This document shows positions 6,418-14,226 of a DNA stretch of 17,397 nucleotides, in pieces (the stretch's first letter is position 1; the number at the start of each line of letters is the position of its first letter). A program made the position numbers and the translations under genes. The stretch covers positions 1 to 17,397 of the forward strand of contig DASXNH010000011.1 of assembly GCA_036495195.1 (NCBI GenBank), written 5' to 3'. The stretch is from Palsa-872 sp036495195 (GTDB taxonomy: Bacteria; Chloroflexota; Dormibacteria; Dormibacterales; Dormibacteraceae). The notes under the pieces are model-generated. The model did not search any database. It worked only from the letters and a program-made list of their open reading frames with translations, and was not told the DNA's origin.

Positions 6418-7995
6418 TCATTCGACCTCGGCGAGCAGGATCGGCGGCATGCGCATGTGGGTCACGCTCGGATGGCGGCCCACAGTCTGCTCCGCCATCT
6501 CGAACGCGTCTTCGAGAGTTGTCGCACATTTGAAACCCAGCCGGTGCACGACGTCCCGATCGCCCCCGACGATGATGATGTCCCCCGCGTGGTCCATCGC
6601 GTGAGCCGCCCAATACCACGCATAAAAAGGATGGGCCCCGTGGTACGCGTGGGACTTGCGATACAGCTGCCGGAACCAGGGGTCCTCGGCGAACCGCTGC
6701 TCGTATTTGCTTTCGATCTCTTGCGGGTTGGTGGTGTCCGCGAGCACCTCATCGTAGAAGTCGATGTAGCTGGGATGCTGGACCGCATCGAACTCGTAAC
6801 GGCATGGGTGGGTGAGGATCGCAACGCCACCCTTTCTCAATACCGGTTTGTTCTTGTAGAAGTTGAAGAGGTAGCCGAGCCCCATGCATACGACGAGGAT
6901 GGGGTTCATCGGGGCGTTCACGTTGTACGGACCGAGGTAGGGCACACCGATCGTGACGATGTCCGTCTGGCCTTCGACACGAACGGCGATCTGGTTTCGC
7001 ACCGCTTCCAGGGTCTTCTCGTGCACGGCATCGACCTGGCCTGCATTCACGCCCGTCAGCCCGTATGGCGCCCGCATTGCATGAAAGACGCTGCGCTTGA
7101 AGGCGGGCGGAGCAATGTCTGTGAACTGCTTCATGCCCAGGAACATGGCCTGGTCCTGCGCCGTCCAATCGGTCTCGCGCTTCTGCATGAAGTTGGCGAT
7201 CGACGGGAAGGCGTGGTTGTTGACCGTGGTCTCGATGTGGAACACGCGCACCGTGTCCTCGATCAGCTGGCCCTGCCTTATGCATGAATGGTGGAGGGCG
7301 GAGTCAGGAGGGTTCATGTACGACAGCGAACCCATCAGGGTCTTCACGTTGTGATGGACACGGATCCCGCGATACGTGGCCAGGCCCGTCGACATCGACT
7401 TATGGCCACCATCCATGGGGACCAACGTCAAGTTCACGTAGATCACGAGGTCCGACTCGGCAGCGCGCCTGTGCAGAGTGACGTCCTCGCCCGCCGACGT
7501 CTTGCCGATGTAGACATTGGCCTCGGGATCCTCTCCATCGTGCTGGTAGAGGCGGTCTGGCCAGAACGTGCTGAAGATTCGGTCGCCGACGATGTGTCGG
7601 ATTTCGTCGGCAGTCATGCGCCTATGCAAGCCGAGCGCCGCGATCAGATGAATGTCTTCGACCCCTGCCTCCGCCGCCATGTCGATGACCTCTTCCATCA
7701 CCAGCTGCCGCACGTCCGGCGCCGCCATCGGCGGCAGCGGCAACGAAAGGTCGTCGAAGGCGATGGTCAGCTTCATGCCGCGACGCAGGAGAGTCTTGAG
7801 CGGATCGTCGTCCAGCGGCTTGGCCAGCGCGCGCTTGATGGCGCGCTCGGGGTGGGCGATCGGGTCCAGCGGGTCGGGCGGGTAGACGATACGAGCGCCG
7901 AGAGGAAGCTTCTCGAGCCGCACACCTTCGCCGAAATGAAAGAGCACGGGCGGGGTGTTGCGGTCGACCTCGATAACAGCACCCGGGCGAGCCAC
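6418..7995 (-). CDS. LarA-like protein (DUF2088, lactate-racemase superfamily)
   Basis: A 525-residue member of the lactate racemase LarA superfamily, whose characterised members use a nickel-pincer nucleotide to racemise or epimerise 2-hydroxy acids by hydride transfer. Superfamily features visible by eye are FDDLSLPLPPM (80-90; cf. the DHTRPxP loop), ALGLHRRMTADEI (120-132; cf. GTHRxMT), and GGHKSMSTGLATYRGI (196-211) followed by HH, which carries Lys/His candidates for cofactor attachment. It is about 100 residues longer than classical LarA (~425), so it belongs to a divergent branch and its substrate should not be assumed to be lactate. No larB, larC or larE is in the window. The GTG start overlaps the dehydrogenase stop (TAGTG), with GAGGG four bases upstream. 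It lies between a dehydrogenase and an acyltransferase in a lipid-type operon, which suggests a hydroxyacyl or alcohol substrate. Confidence 0.8.
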   Translation of the reverse strand: MARPGAVIEVDRNTPPVLFHFGEGVRLEKLPLGARIVYPPDPLDPIAHPERAIKRALAKPLDDDPLKTLLRRGMKLTIAFDDLSLPLPPMAAPDVRQLVMEEVIDMAAEAGVEDIHLIAALGLHRRMTADEIRHIVGDRIFSTFWPDRLYQHDGEDPEANVYIGKTSAGEDVTLHRRAAESDLVIYVNLTLVPMDGGHKSMSTGLATYRGIRVHHNVKTLMGSLSYMNPPDSALHHSCIRQGQLIEDTVRVFHIETTVNNHAFPSIANFMQKRETDWTAQDQAMFLGMKQFTDIAPPAFKRSVFHAMRAPYGLTGVNAGQVDAVHEKTLEAVRNQIAVRVEGQTDIVTIGVPYLGPYNVNAPMNPILVVCMGLGYLFNFYKNKPVLRKGGVAILTHPCRYEFDAVQHPSYIDFYDEVLADTTNPQEIESKYEQRFAEDPWFRQLYRKSHAYHGAHPFYAWYWAAHAMDHAGDIIIVGGDRDVVHRLGFKCATTLEDAFEMAEQTVGRHPSVTHMRMPPILLAEVE

Positions 7996-9176
7996 TACGC
8001 CCTCAATCCTCGCAGATCGAATGCGACCTTCACGGCGCCGAGACTGCCCGCGCTCATCGCATAAGCGATCGCCTCGCGATATTCGCCGAGCCCGAACAAA
8101 GGCCCGGTCAGCTTCTCGAGCTGGAGCTCGGCCGCCGCTTCCAGCGCCAGCTCGAATGTGCGCCTGCCGTTGTGACTCGGCTCCGAGCCATATGCGTACG
8201 CGCCCATCACTGTCAGCTCACGCTGCCAGATCGGCGCCCAATCAACCTTCTCCTCGCCGGGCATGCCCACCGCGATCAACCTGCCCCCACCGCGCGTGAA
8301 ACGCACTGCATCGTTGAGGCTGGCGGCGTTGCCGACGCAGTCGAACGTGACATCGGCGCCACCGAGCAGCAGGGGCCGGTCCATGCCTTCGAGGCGCCTC
8401 GCGGCGGTGCCGAAACGCACGCGCTGAAACACATCGGCAGGCGAGATGACCTGGTCGGCGCCGAGCTTTCGAGCGAGGTCCCTCTGCGTCGGGTGCTTGG
8501 CAACTGCGACAAGGCGTTTCGGCGGAGTGAACAGCTTGACGGCGGCGACAGTCAGCAGTCCGATCGTGCCCGCACCCTGCACCACCACGTAATCGTCCTT
8601 GCCCGCGCCACCACGCAACGCCGCGTGGATGCAGCAGGCGAACGGCTCGACCAGCACGGCCGCCTCGTCGCTGAGCGAGTCGGCGACCGGATGGAGCTGG
8701 CTCGGGTGCGCGACCAGCATCTCGCCCCATCCCCCACCCGTGTCTGCGCAGTATCCGGTCTGGAGACCGACCTCGATCGGGCCCTCGGTCACGTTGTAAC
8801 AGAGGCCCGGCCGGCCCTCGGCGCAGCGCGCGCACGGTGGTTCGACGCCCCTGACCTTGCAGCCCAAGGCCGGCTCGATGACGACGCGGCTGCCGTCGTC
8901 AAGCGTGCCAACCACCTCGTGCCCGGGAACGAATGGATAGCTCGTGAGAGGGTCGAGGTAGAGCGAGGCGTGGCCGCCGATCGCGGCGAGGTCAGAGCCG
9001 CAGATGCCGCTGAGCGTCGGCAGCACCCGCACCCAATCGCTTGCGGGAAGCTCTGGCTCCGGGACGTCGCCGAGCTTGAGCATCGACAGCGCGCTGGTGG
9101 CGACCTCGGGCCTCCCCCCTGACGCTTTGACGATGGCAAACGCAGGTATCGAGCGCACGTATTGCAGAGCTAGCAC
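7995..9176 (-). CDS. Zinc-dependent medium-chain alcohol dehydrogenase
   Basis: An MDR-superfamily dehydrogenase of 393 residues predicted to interconvert an alcohol and an aldehyde/ketone with NAD(P). The catalytic-zinc region is GICGSD (Cys59) with PGHEVVG (His86, Glu87) and the later VEPFACCIHAA. Structural-zinc cysteines fit Cys106, Cys115, Cys118 and Cys126 (CARC...GLC). The Rossmann motif is GAGTIG at 201-206. The GTG start, ten bases after the TGA of the fatty acyl-CoA reductase, gives LALQYVRSIPAFAIVKA, matching relatives. The Shine-Dalgarno AAGGTGATGG lies across the upstream stop codon. The stop overlaps the GTG of the LarA-like gene. Next to an acyl-CoA reductase it could handle the fatty alcohol or aldehyde product, but the substrate is inference. 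Confidence 0.9.
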   Translation of the reverse strand: MLALQYVRSIPAFAIVKASGGRPEVATSALSMLKLGDVPEPELPASDWVRVLPTLSGICGSDLAAIGGHASLYLDPLTSYPFVPGHEVVGTLDDGSRVVIEPALGCKVRGVEPPCARCAEGRPGLCYNVTEGPIEVGLQTGYCADTGGGWGEMLVAHPSQLHPVADSLSDEAAVLVEPFACCIHAALRGGAGKDDYVVVQGAGTIGLLTVAAVKLFTPPKRLVAVAKHPTQRDLARKLGADQVISPADVFQRVRFGTAARRLEGMDRPLLLGGADVTFDCVGNAASLNDAVRFTRGGGRLIAVGMPGEEKVDWAPIWQRELTVMGAYAYGSEPSHNGRRTFELALEAAAELQLEKLTGPLFGLGEYREAIAYAMSAGSLGAVKVAFDLRGLRA

Positions 9177-9186
9177 GGGCTGGCCA

Positions 9187-11550
9187 TCACCTTCTCACCG
9201 CCTCTCGGTATTCCGGGGAACGCGGGTCAGGCATGGGGAGGCGCCAGTTTCCCGGCGCCATGCGCCAGCGCTCGATGCGCCAGCCGCGCTGCCCTGCCAC
9301 CTGCGACAGGCGCGCGTCCGGGTTCACCGCCACCGGCGTACCGACGAGCTCGAGCATGCCCAGGTCCGACAGGGAGTCCGCGTACGCAAAGCTGTCCGCG
9401 AGCACGATCCCATTGCGCGCCGCGTACTCCTCGAGGAGCGTGCCGCGCGCCTCACCCGCCGGAGGCGGCGACTGGAGGTCCCCCGTGAGGCGACCGTCAG
9501 CATCGATGAGCAGATGCGCGCAATCGACCTCGACCTCGAGCAGGTCGGCCAGTGGCTGCACCACGACGTCGAGCGCTCCGGTGAGCAGGAGCACTCGATG
9601 CCCCGCACGCTTGTGCTCGCGAATGCGTCGCATGCCTTCTGGATAGATGCGTCGCAGCGTCACCGCATCGAGAGCCTCGCGGCCCAAACCTTTCATTACC
9701 TCGTAATCGAGGCCCTTGTACTCGCGATAGAAGGTGCGCTGGAAGTCTGCGCGTGATCGCCTCTCGAGGTACAGCCAGCGGGGGGCCTCGCGGAGCATCT
9801 GGGCCATGAACGAGGGCCACTCCTCCAAGGGCTGCGCGCGAAGCCGCATCCACAGAAAGTATTCGACGATGTTCGTTTCCACGAGCGTGCCGTCGACGTC
9901 GAACACGGCGAGCACATCCGCGCGACCGCTGCGCCGCTCGATGGCTGAGCGCACCGAGCTGGTCTCCGGCTTGATCGCTGTGCTCCCTGTCGGCTGCTTG
10001 CCTTTGCGCACGACGGTTTCCGCGCGAGACATCCGAACCACGGTTGGTAGGTGCACATCGTCGAAGTAGCGCTCCCATTCGTACAGTGCTGGGTCGAACG
10101 GAAATGTTTTGCGCTCGTCGTCCGGCGTCTTGTCCCAGATCTCCGTCACGTGGCGGGTGTCGAAGATGCAGTCGACCTCGGTGTAAACGCCGTAGAGCTG
10201 GATGAGGTTGACAGCGCGCTCGAGCCGCTCGCGCTCCGCGTTCAGGTCATCGGAAACCGACGCGACGCCGGCGCCAAGCGGCAGGCGCTCCACCATCCAT
10301 TGGGCTCCTTCCACAAAGCGAAGCGCTGTGCTGGCCTGGGCCGACAGCTGGCCGCGAGTGGGGTACGTCCACTTGGGAGTGCCAATGGCCTGACCATACT
10401 TATCGCGCAGCGGATTCTTTGTGAAGTAGCGGCGGGCGGCGTCCTCGACCTCGCGGAATCGCAACGGATTCCGCGTACCGGACGCGGCGTGGTAGACGCG
10501 CGGCCTGGAGTCCGCTGGAGGATTCGCGGCCACCGCCAGCACCGTGTTGACGACGAAGTCGGCGGGGATGATGTCCAGCAGGGCATCGGGAAGGCCCGAG
10601 AAATCCTGCAGGATGCCACGTCCGAAAGCCAGGATCAGAGGCTCCGCCATGCGAAAGCCTTCGAGCCAGCCGGGGAACGGTTCCGCGAGCGCGCTCTCGA
10701 TGATCGACGGCCGAACGATCGAAAGCGGGATGTCGCCGTGAAGCTCCACGACGGCGTGCTCGGCCATCGCCTTGGTGAAGGAGTAGATGTCGGCGAAACC
10801 CATCGCGTTGGCATGGACGCGCCCGCGCTCGACGAGCTTGTCCTTCACCCACCGGTCGCGAAGCCGCTCCGTCGTCCGTGCGACAGCGGGAGTGCCGGCC
10901 GGGCCCATCTTCGCGCCGGCCTCGCGGCGCAGCCGTTTCAGGATCTCCGGCCGTCGCGACTCTTCTTCAACGACCGGACGCAGGTTCGACAGGACGGCCG
11001 CCTCGTGGCGCCAGTTGAGCCCTGGGTCGTGAGGAGCCTGCTCGCGGACGAGTCCCCGCAGCATCCCACCGACATATGCGGTGGAGACGTGGACGAGATG
11101 CGGCCGGCTGCCCGCCGCCTTGAGCGCCTCCACCATTCGCGCAGCGCCCAGCAGGTTGGTCTGGGCCGACAGGTCCGCCGGATTGTCGAACTCGACCGCC
11201 GCCGCCGAGTGGATGACGATCTCGCACGACCGAAGCTGCTCGCGCCCCGCCTCGGTGAGGCCGAGCCCATCCCGGCCGAGGTCCAGCTCCAGGACCGCAA
11301 GCTTCTCCTTGACGAGCTTCGAGAAGGCCTCCTCGCCAAGCTCCTCCCTGAGGCGCTTGAATGCGGGGCTGGCCAGCACCTCACGCTCCAGCCTTTCGGC
11401 GGCGGGGCGGCGTGCGCTGGAACGGATGGCCAGGTTGATCCGGCGAATCTCGGGAATGGAGCGCAGGCACTTCTCAACAATCGACTTGCCCAGGAAGCCG
11501 GTGGTGCCGGTGACCAGGATGGTCTTGCCCCTGAAGGCCTCTGCAATCAA
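9187..11550 (-). CDS. Fatty acyl-CoA reductase fused to a HAD-IB phosphatase domain
   Basis: A two-domain fusion of 787 residues. Residues 1-~500 form a fatty acyl-CoA reductase: NAD(P)-binding VTGTTGFLG (13-21), HSAAAVEF (114-121), the VSTAYVGG catalytic serine region (155-162), the YSFTK catalytic Tyr256/Lys260 pair, and a C-terminal sterile-like domain to ~500. Residues ~545-770 form a HAD subfamily IB domain (phosphoserine-phosphatase-like): FDVDGTL with Asp551/Asp553, LLTGA (655-659) and YADSLSDLGML (723-733). Such reductases convert acyl-CoA to fatty aldehyde or alcohol; fusions of this layout occur in actinobacteria. The start is TTG 11550: a stop lies four codons upstream and the Rossmann motif begins at residue 13. 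TAATAT nine bases upstream suggests a leaderless message. It leads the five-gene operon. Confidence 0.92.
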   Translation of the reverse strand: MIAEAFRGKTILVTGTTGFLGKSIVEKCLRSIPEIRRINLAIRSSARRPAAERLEREVLASPAFKRLREELGEEAFSKLVKEKLAVLELDLGRDGLGLTEAGREQLRSCEIVIHSAAAVEFDNPADLSAQTNLLGAARMVEALKAAGSRPHLVHVSTAYVGGMLRGLVREQAPHDPGLNWRHEAAVLSNLRPVVEEESRRPEILKRLRREAGAKMGPAGTPAVARTTERLRDRWVKDKLVERGRVHANAMGFADIYSFTKAMAEHAVVELHGDIPLSIVRPSIIESALAEPFPGWLEGFRMAEPLILAFGRGILQDFSGLPDALLDIIPADFVVNTVLAVAANPPADSRPRVYHAASGTRNPLRFREVEDAARRYFTKNPLRDKYGQAIGTPKWTYPTRGQLSAQASTALRFVEGAQWMVERLPLGAGVASVSDDLNAERERLERAVNLIQLYGVYTEVDCIFDTRHVTEIWDKTPDDERKTFPFDPALYEWERYFDDVHLPTVVRMSRAETVVRKGKQPTGSTAIKPETSSVRSAIERRSGRADVLAVFDVDGTLVETNIVEYFLWMRLRAQPLEEWPSFMAQMLREAPRWLYLERRSRADFQRTFYREYKGLDYEVMKGLGREALDAVTLRRIYPEGMRRIREHKRAGHRVLLLTGALDVVVQPLADLLEVEVDCAHLLIDADGRLTGDLQSPPPAGEARGTLLEEYAARNGIVLADSFAYADSLSDLGMLELVGTPVAVNPDARLSQVAGQRGWRIERWRMAPGNWRLPMPDPRSPEYREAVRR

Positions 11551-11559
11551 GACCGACTG

Positions 11560-11565
11560 ATATTA
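11560..11565 (-). promoter_or_regulatory. Probable -10 box of the acyl-CoA reductase operon (leaderless)
   Basis: TAATAT on the minus strand lies nine bases before the TTG start of the reductase gene, so transcription would begin at about the start codon. There is no Shine-Dalgarno in front of this TTG. A convincing -35 box is not visible. The spacing is identical to TAGACT in front of the infA TTG. Confidence 0.45.
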
Positions 11566-11584
11566 GTGTCCGGAGCGAACTCGC

Positions 11585-12655
11585 CTATAGCTGCGTACGT
11601 TGGTCCTTGGCAAGCCAAACGACTGACGAGCCGTTGGCGTCCTTCCAACCCAGGTCAGTTGTGACCCCAGCCCAGAACCAGTAGTGCCCACCCGCCTGGC
11701 CGCGAAAGACAGCCTTGCCGGCGGCGACCTTGCCAGTCCAATTCTTGAATGCCCCGCCAGGCCCAACGACGTAGACGACGAACGCGTTGCCGCCGCCGGG
11801 GCTGGACCATGAGACGTCGATCGCCGTCGGGTCGCGGGGGTCCTGAACCGCGGTGATCGCGACCCTGGGCATCGGCACGGTCGCGTAACGCGGCGAACCG
11901 GTGAGCCAAAGGTCGCCCACGTCCTTCGAGTAGGGGTCGGGGTATGAGCCTGACCAACCATAGGGATCGATCGGTCCGCCGCCGCCAAGGCGATAGACGC
12001 CGAAGTGGAGGTGCGGCCCGGTCGCGGTGCCAGTGCTGCCCGAGAGCCCGATCACCTGGCCTCGACGCACCGGCTGCCCGACGGCGACGTCCAGTCGAGA
12101 CAGGTGACCGTAGTACGTCATCAATCCGTTCCCGTGATCGATCTCGATCGTCAATCCGCTCAGGCAGGTGTGGCACGAAGGCACCGCCCAACCGGAAAGC
12201 ATCACCACACCCCCCGCCGCTGCCGCCACCGGCTCGTAGTACAGGCCGTAGTCGTACCCGTCGTGCCCGTCGTAGTAGACGTAGTCCTGGCCGCCGGTGG
12301 TCTGCGCGTAGCCGGCATCGAATGTCGGGTCCGGCCCGCCCACCCGTGACGATGCGGTGACTCCGTCGTACCGGCATATCTGCCCGTTGATTCCGTAGTC
12401 AGGCGAGCAGTGATCGAAGATCGACGTGATGTATTGAGGGCCCATGAAGGGGAGCGTGAGGAACGCGCCGGCGGCGGGGGCCATCCCTGTCTTGCCCGCA
12501 CCATCCTCGATCGGCCCATAGCTCATCTGGCTCGGGTAGCTCCAGCGCACGTAGCGGCCCGCCGAGTGGCCGGGAGGCAAGGCATCGGCGGCCAGCACGG
12601 GGACGGCGTGCAGCAGCAGCGTCAGGAGGGTGAGGGTTGAAACCAGAATGCGCAT
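11585..12655 (-). CDS. Secreted M23-family (LytM-type) metallopeptidase
   Basis: An exported 356-residue protein with a clear Sec signal peptide (hydrophobic core 4-20, likely cleavage after VLA at 20-22). The M23 domain carries the zinc ligands HDGYD (His131, Asp135), GHL (His184) and HLHFG (His215/His217). The family cleaves peptidoglycan cross-bridges or acts as a LytM regulator; because all ligands are kept, an active enzyme is likely. Residues ~265-350 look like an FN3-type beta domain (VAITAVQDPRDPTAIDVSW), probably for surface binding. Extra cysteines (Cys83/Cys94, Cys161/Cys164) could form disulfides. ATG 12655 has AAGGG three bases upstream. It ends 34 bases before the acyl-CoA reductase start and may be co-transcribed, although that gene seems to have its own promoter. 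Confidence 0.92.
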   Translation of the reverse strand: MRILVSTLTLLTLLLHAVPVLAADALPPGHSAGRYVRWSYPSQMSYGPIEDGAGKTGMAPAAGAFLTLPFMGPQYITSIFDHCSPDYGINGQICRYDGVTASSRVGGPDPTFDAGYAQTTGGQDYVYYDGHDGYDYGLYYEPVAAAAGGVVMLSGWAVPSCHTCLSGLTIEIDHGNGLMTYYGHLSRLDVAVGQPVRRGQVIGLSGSTGTATGPHLHFGVYRLGGGGPIDPYGWSGSYPDPYSKDVGDLWLTGSPRYATVPMPRVAITAVQDPRDPTAIDVSWSSPGGGNAFVVYVVGPGGAFKNWTGKVAAGKAVFRGQAGGHYWFWAGVTTDLGWKDANGSSVVWLAKDQRTQL

Positions 12656-12753
12656 AAGCCCTTGAATAAGCGGTCACCAGTTTATGGCCGCCGTGCTCGC
12701 GGCGCCGCGGAGACTTGTTAACTTTCGCAAATGGAACGTCGCGAGGTGATTTC

Positions 12754-13785
12754 GTGGACGTCTTGAGCCAGGGCCGCGCCGCCGTGTACGAGGAGCCGAT
12801 CGGCCCGGCTGGGGTACGGGTCCGCGAGCGGCCTCGCACCGACCCCAAGCCAGGCATCGTGGCGGTGGCGATAAAGGCGGCGTCGATCAACCATCTGGAT
12901 CTGTGGCTCACCCATGGCGCGCAGCAGGTGACGCCGCCGCGAGTCATCGCCGCGGATGGCGCGGGGATCGTTCAAACGTCAGCCGACCCGGCCTGGAAAG
13001 CAGGTGACGAGGTCGTGATCTTCCCCACCCTGTGCTGCTGGGAATGCGAATGGTGCAGAGCCGGCGAGAACGTCAAATGCGCAAGCTTTGGCGTCCTCGG
13101 CGAGCACTCGGATGGCACCGCCTGTGAGCTGCTCCAAATCGACGCGCGCAACATTTTTAGCAAGCCCAAAGCCCTCTCGTGGGAGGAGGCGGCCGCCTTT
13201 CCACTGACCTTTCTCACAGCCTGGCGGATGCTCACCACTCGGGCGCGCCTGCGCGAGGGCGAGACCGTGCTCGTCGTTGGGGCCGGGGCGGGGGTGGCGG
13301 TCGCAGCGATACGGATCGCCAAACATCTGGGCGCGCGAGTCCTCGCGACGAGCCGCTCGGAGGAGAAGCGCAAGCGAGCTCTTGAGCTGGGCGCCGACGC
13401 CGCCTTCGGATCGAGCGGCTTCAGCAACGGCGTCCGGGTCGCGACAGGGGATGGCGTCGATGTGGTGTTCGAGCACGTCGGGCCGGCCACCCTGGACGAG
13501 TCGATGCGATCCCTGGCGACGGGCGGACGGATAGTGACCTGCGGCTCCACCTCGGGAGTCAAAGCGGAGATCAACATGCCGCGACTGTTCTTCCGCCAGG
13601 CGGACCTGCTGGGGTCGACGATGGGCAACGCCTCCGAGTTCGAGGCTGTCCTGAAAGCCATCGACGAAGGCCTGCGCCCGGTGGTCGACACCGTGTATCC
13701 GCTCGATCGGGTGCAAGACGCGCTTGCGCGCGTTGACAATACGGAGCAGTTCGGGAAAGTCGTCCTGTCGGTCAGTGATCTTTAA
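12754..13785 (+). CDS. Zinc-type alcohol dehydrogenase/quinone oxidoreductase (MDR superfamily)
   Basis: An NAD(P)-dependent oxidoreductase of 343 residues. It has ASINHLDLW (44-51), AADGAG (66-71) in place of the classical GHE, a cysteine cluster CCWECEWCRAGENVKC (94-109) able to hold a structural zinc, and Rossmann motif GAGAGV (177-182). It is thus closer to the 'NHLDxW' zinc-dependent quinone oxidoreductase-like group than to true alcohol dehydrogenases; the substrate is unknown. I chose GTG 12754 because GAGGTGAT lies a few bases upstream and family N-termini begin there. An in-frame upstream start at 12715 would add 13 unrelated residues. mscL begins 15 bases downstream and may be co-transcribed. 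The 98-base gap to the divergent M23 gene must hold both promoters, but I cannot place the boxes. Confidence 0.9.
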   Translation: MDVLSQGRAAVYEEPIGPAGVRVRERPRTDPKPGIVAVAIKAASINHLDLWLTHGAQQVTPPRVIAADGAGIVQTSADPAWKAGDEVVIFPTLCCWECEWCRAGENVKCASFGVLGEHSDGTACELLQIDARNIFSKPKALSWEEAAAFPLTFLTAWRMLTTRARLREGETVLVVGAGAGVAVAAIRIAKHLGARVLATSRSEEKRKRALELGADAAFGSSGFSNGVRVATGDGVDVVFEHVGPATLDESMRSLATGGRIVTCGSTSGVKAEINMPRLFFRQADLLGSTMGNASEFEAVLKAIDEGLRPVVDTVYPLDRVQDALARVDNTEQFGKVVLSVSDL

Positions 13786-13800
13786 GCGAGGAGTCGTGCG

Positions 13801-14226
13801 GTGAGAGGATTCAAGGCTTTCCTGCTGCGGGGCAACGTTGTCGAGCTCGCGACCGCTGTTGTGATCGGGGTCGCCTTCGGTGTGGTCATCACCGCCTTCG
13901 TCAAGGACCTGGTGACTCCGCTGATCGCTGCCATTGGTGGCCAGCCGGACTTCTCGTCCCTGTCATTCACCATCAACAAGAGCAGGTTTGCCTATGGGGA
14001 CTTTCTCAACGCGGTGATCGCTTTCGTGCTCATCGCAGCCGTCATCTATTTCCTCGTGATCGTGCCGTACACGGCATTGATGGCGCGGTCAAAGAAGGAG
14101 CCTCCGGCGGACCCGACCACCAGGAAATGCCCGGAATGCCTCAGCGAGATTCCCATCGACGCCCGGCGCTGCGCGTTCTGCGGCGAGCGGGTGGCCACCC
14201 CTGTGGAGGACGCGCCGCTGCGCTAG
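13801..14226 (+). CDS. mscL: Large-conductance mechanosensitive channel MscL with C-terminal zinc ribbon
   Basis: A membrane channel that opens on high membrane tension to release solutes during osmotic downshock. The N-terminus FKAFLLRGNVVELATAVVIG with following GVAFGVVITAFVKDLVTPLI is classic MscL TM1. TM2 is roughly residues 68-90 and ends in VPYTALMAR. Where other MscLs end in a short charged helix, this one has a linker and then CPEC (110-113) and CAFC (124-127), a four-cysteine zinc ribbon facing the cytoplasm. The GTG start is supported by GAGGAG 8-9 bases upstream. It lies 15 bases after the MDR gene. Its TAG is part of a CTAG palindrome that also gives the stop of the convergent DinB-like gene. 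Confidence 0.95.
   Translation: MRGFKAFLLRGNVVELATAVVIGVAFGVVITAFVKDLVTPLIAAIGGQPDFSSLSFTINKSRFAYGDFLNAVIAFVLIAAVIYFLVIVPYTALMARSKKEPPADPTTRKCPECLSEIPIDARRCAFCGERVATPVEDAPLR

Noticed and set aside
7288..8064. 258-codon plus-strand frame
   Set aside because: Antisense to the LarA-like gene; histidine/arginine-rich shadow with no domain.
8172..9122. 316-codon plus-strand open frame
   Set aside because: Antisense to the zinc alcohol dehydrogenase, which has clear catalytic motifs. No coherent protein features.
10051..11664. 537-codon plus-strand open frame
   Set aside because: It is the antisense of the fatty acyl-CoA reductase; its translation is Arg/Asp/Leu-rich with no recognisable motif, typical of a GC-rich shadow.
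12399..12947. 182-codon minus-strand frame spanning the M23/MDR divergent gap
   Set aside because: It covers the start regions of two convincing genes in wrong frames and shows no motif.
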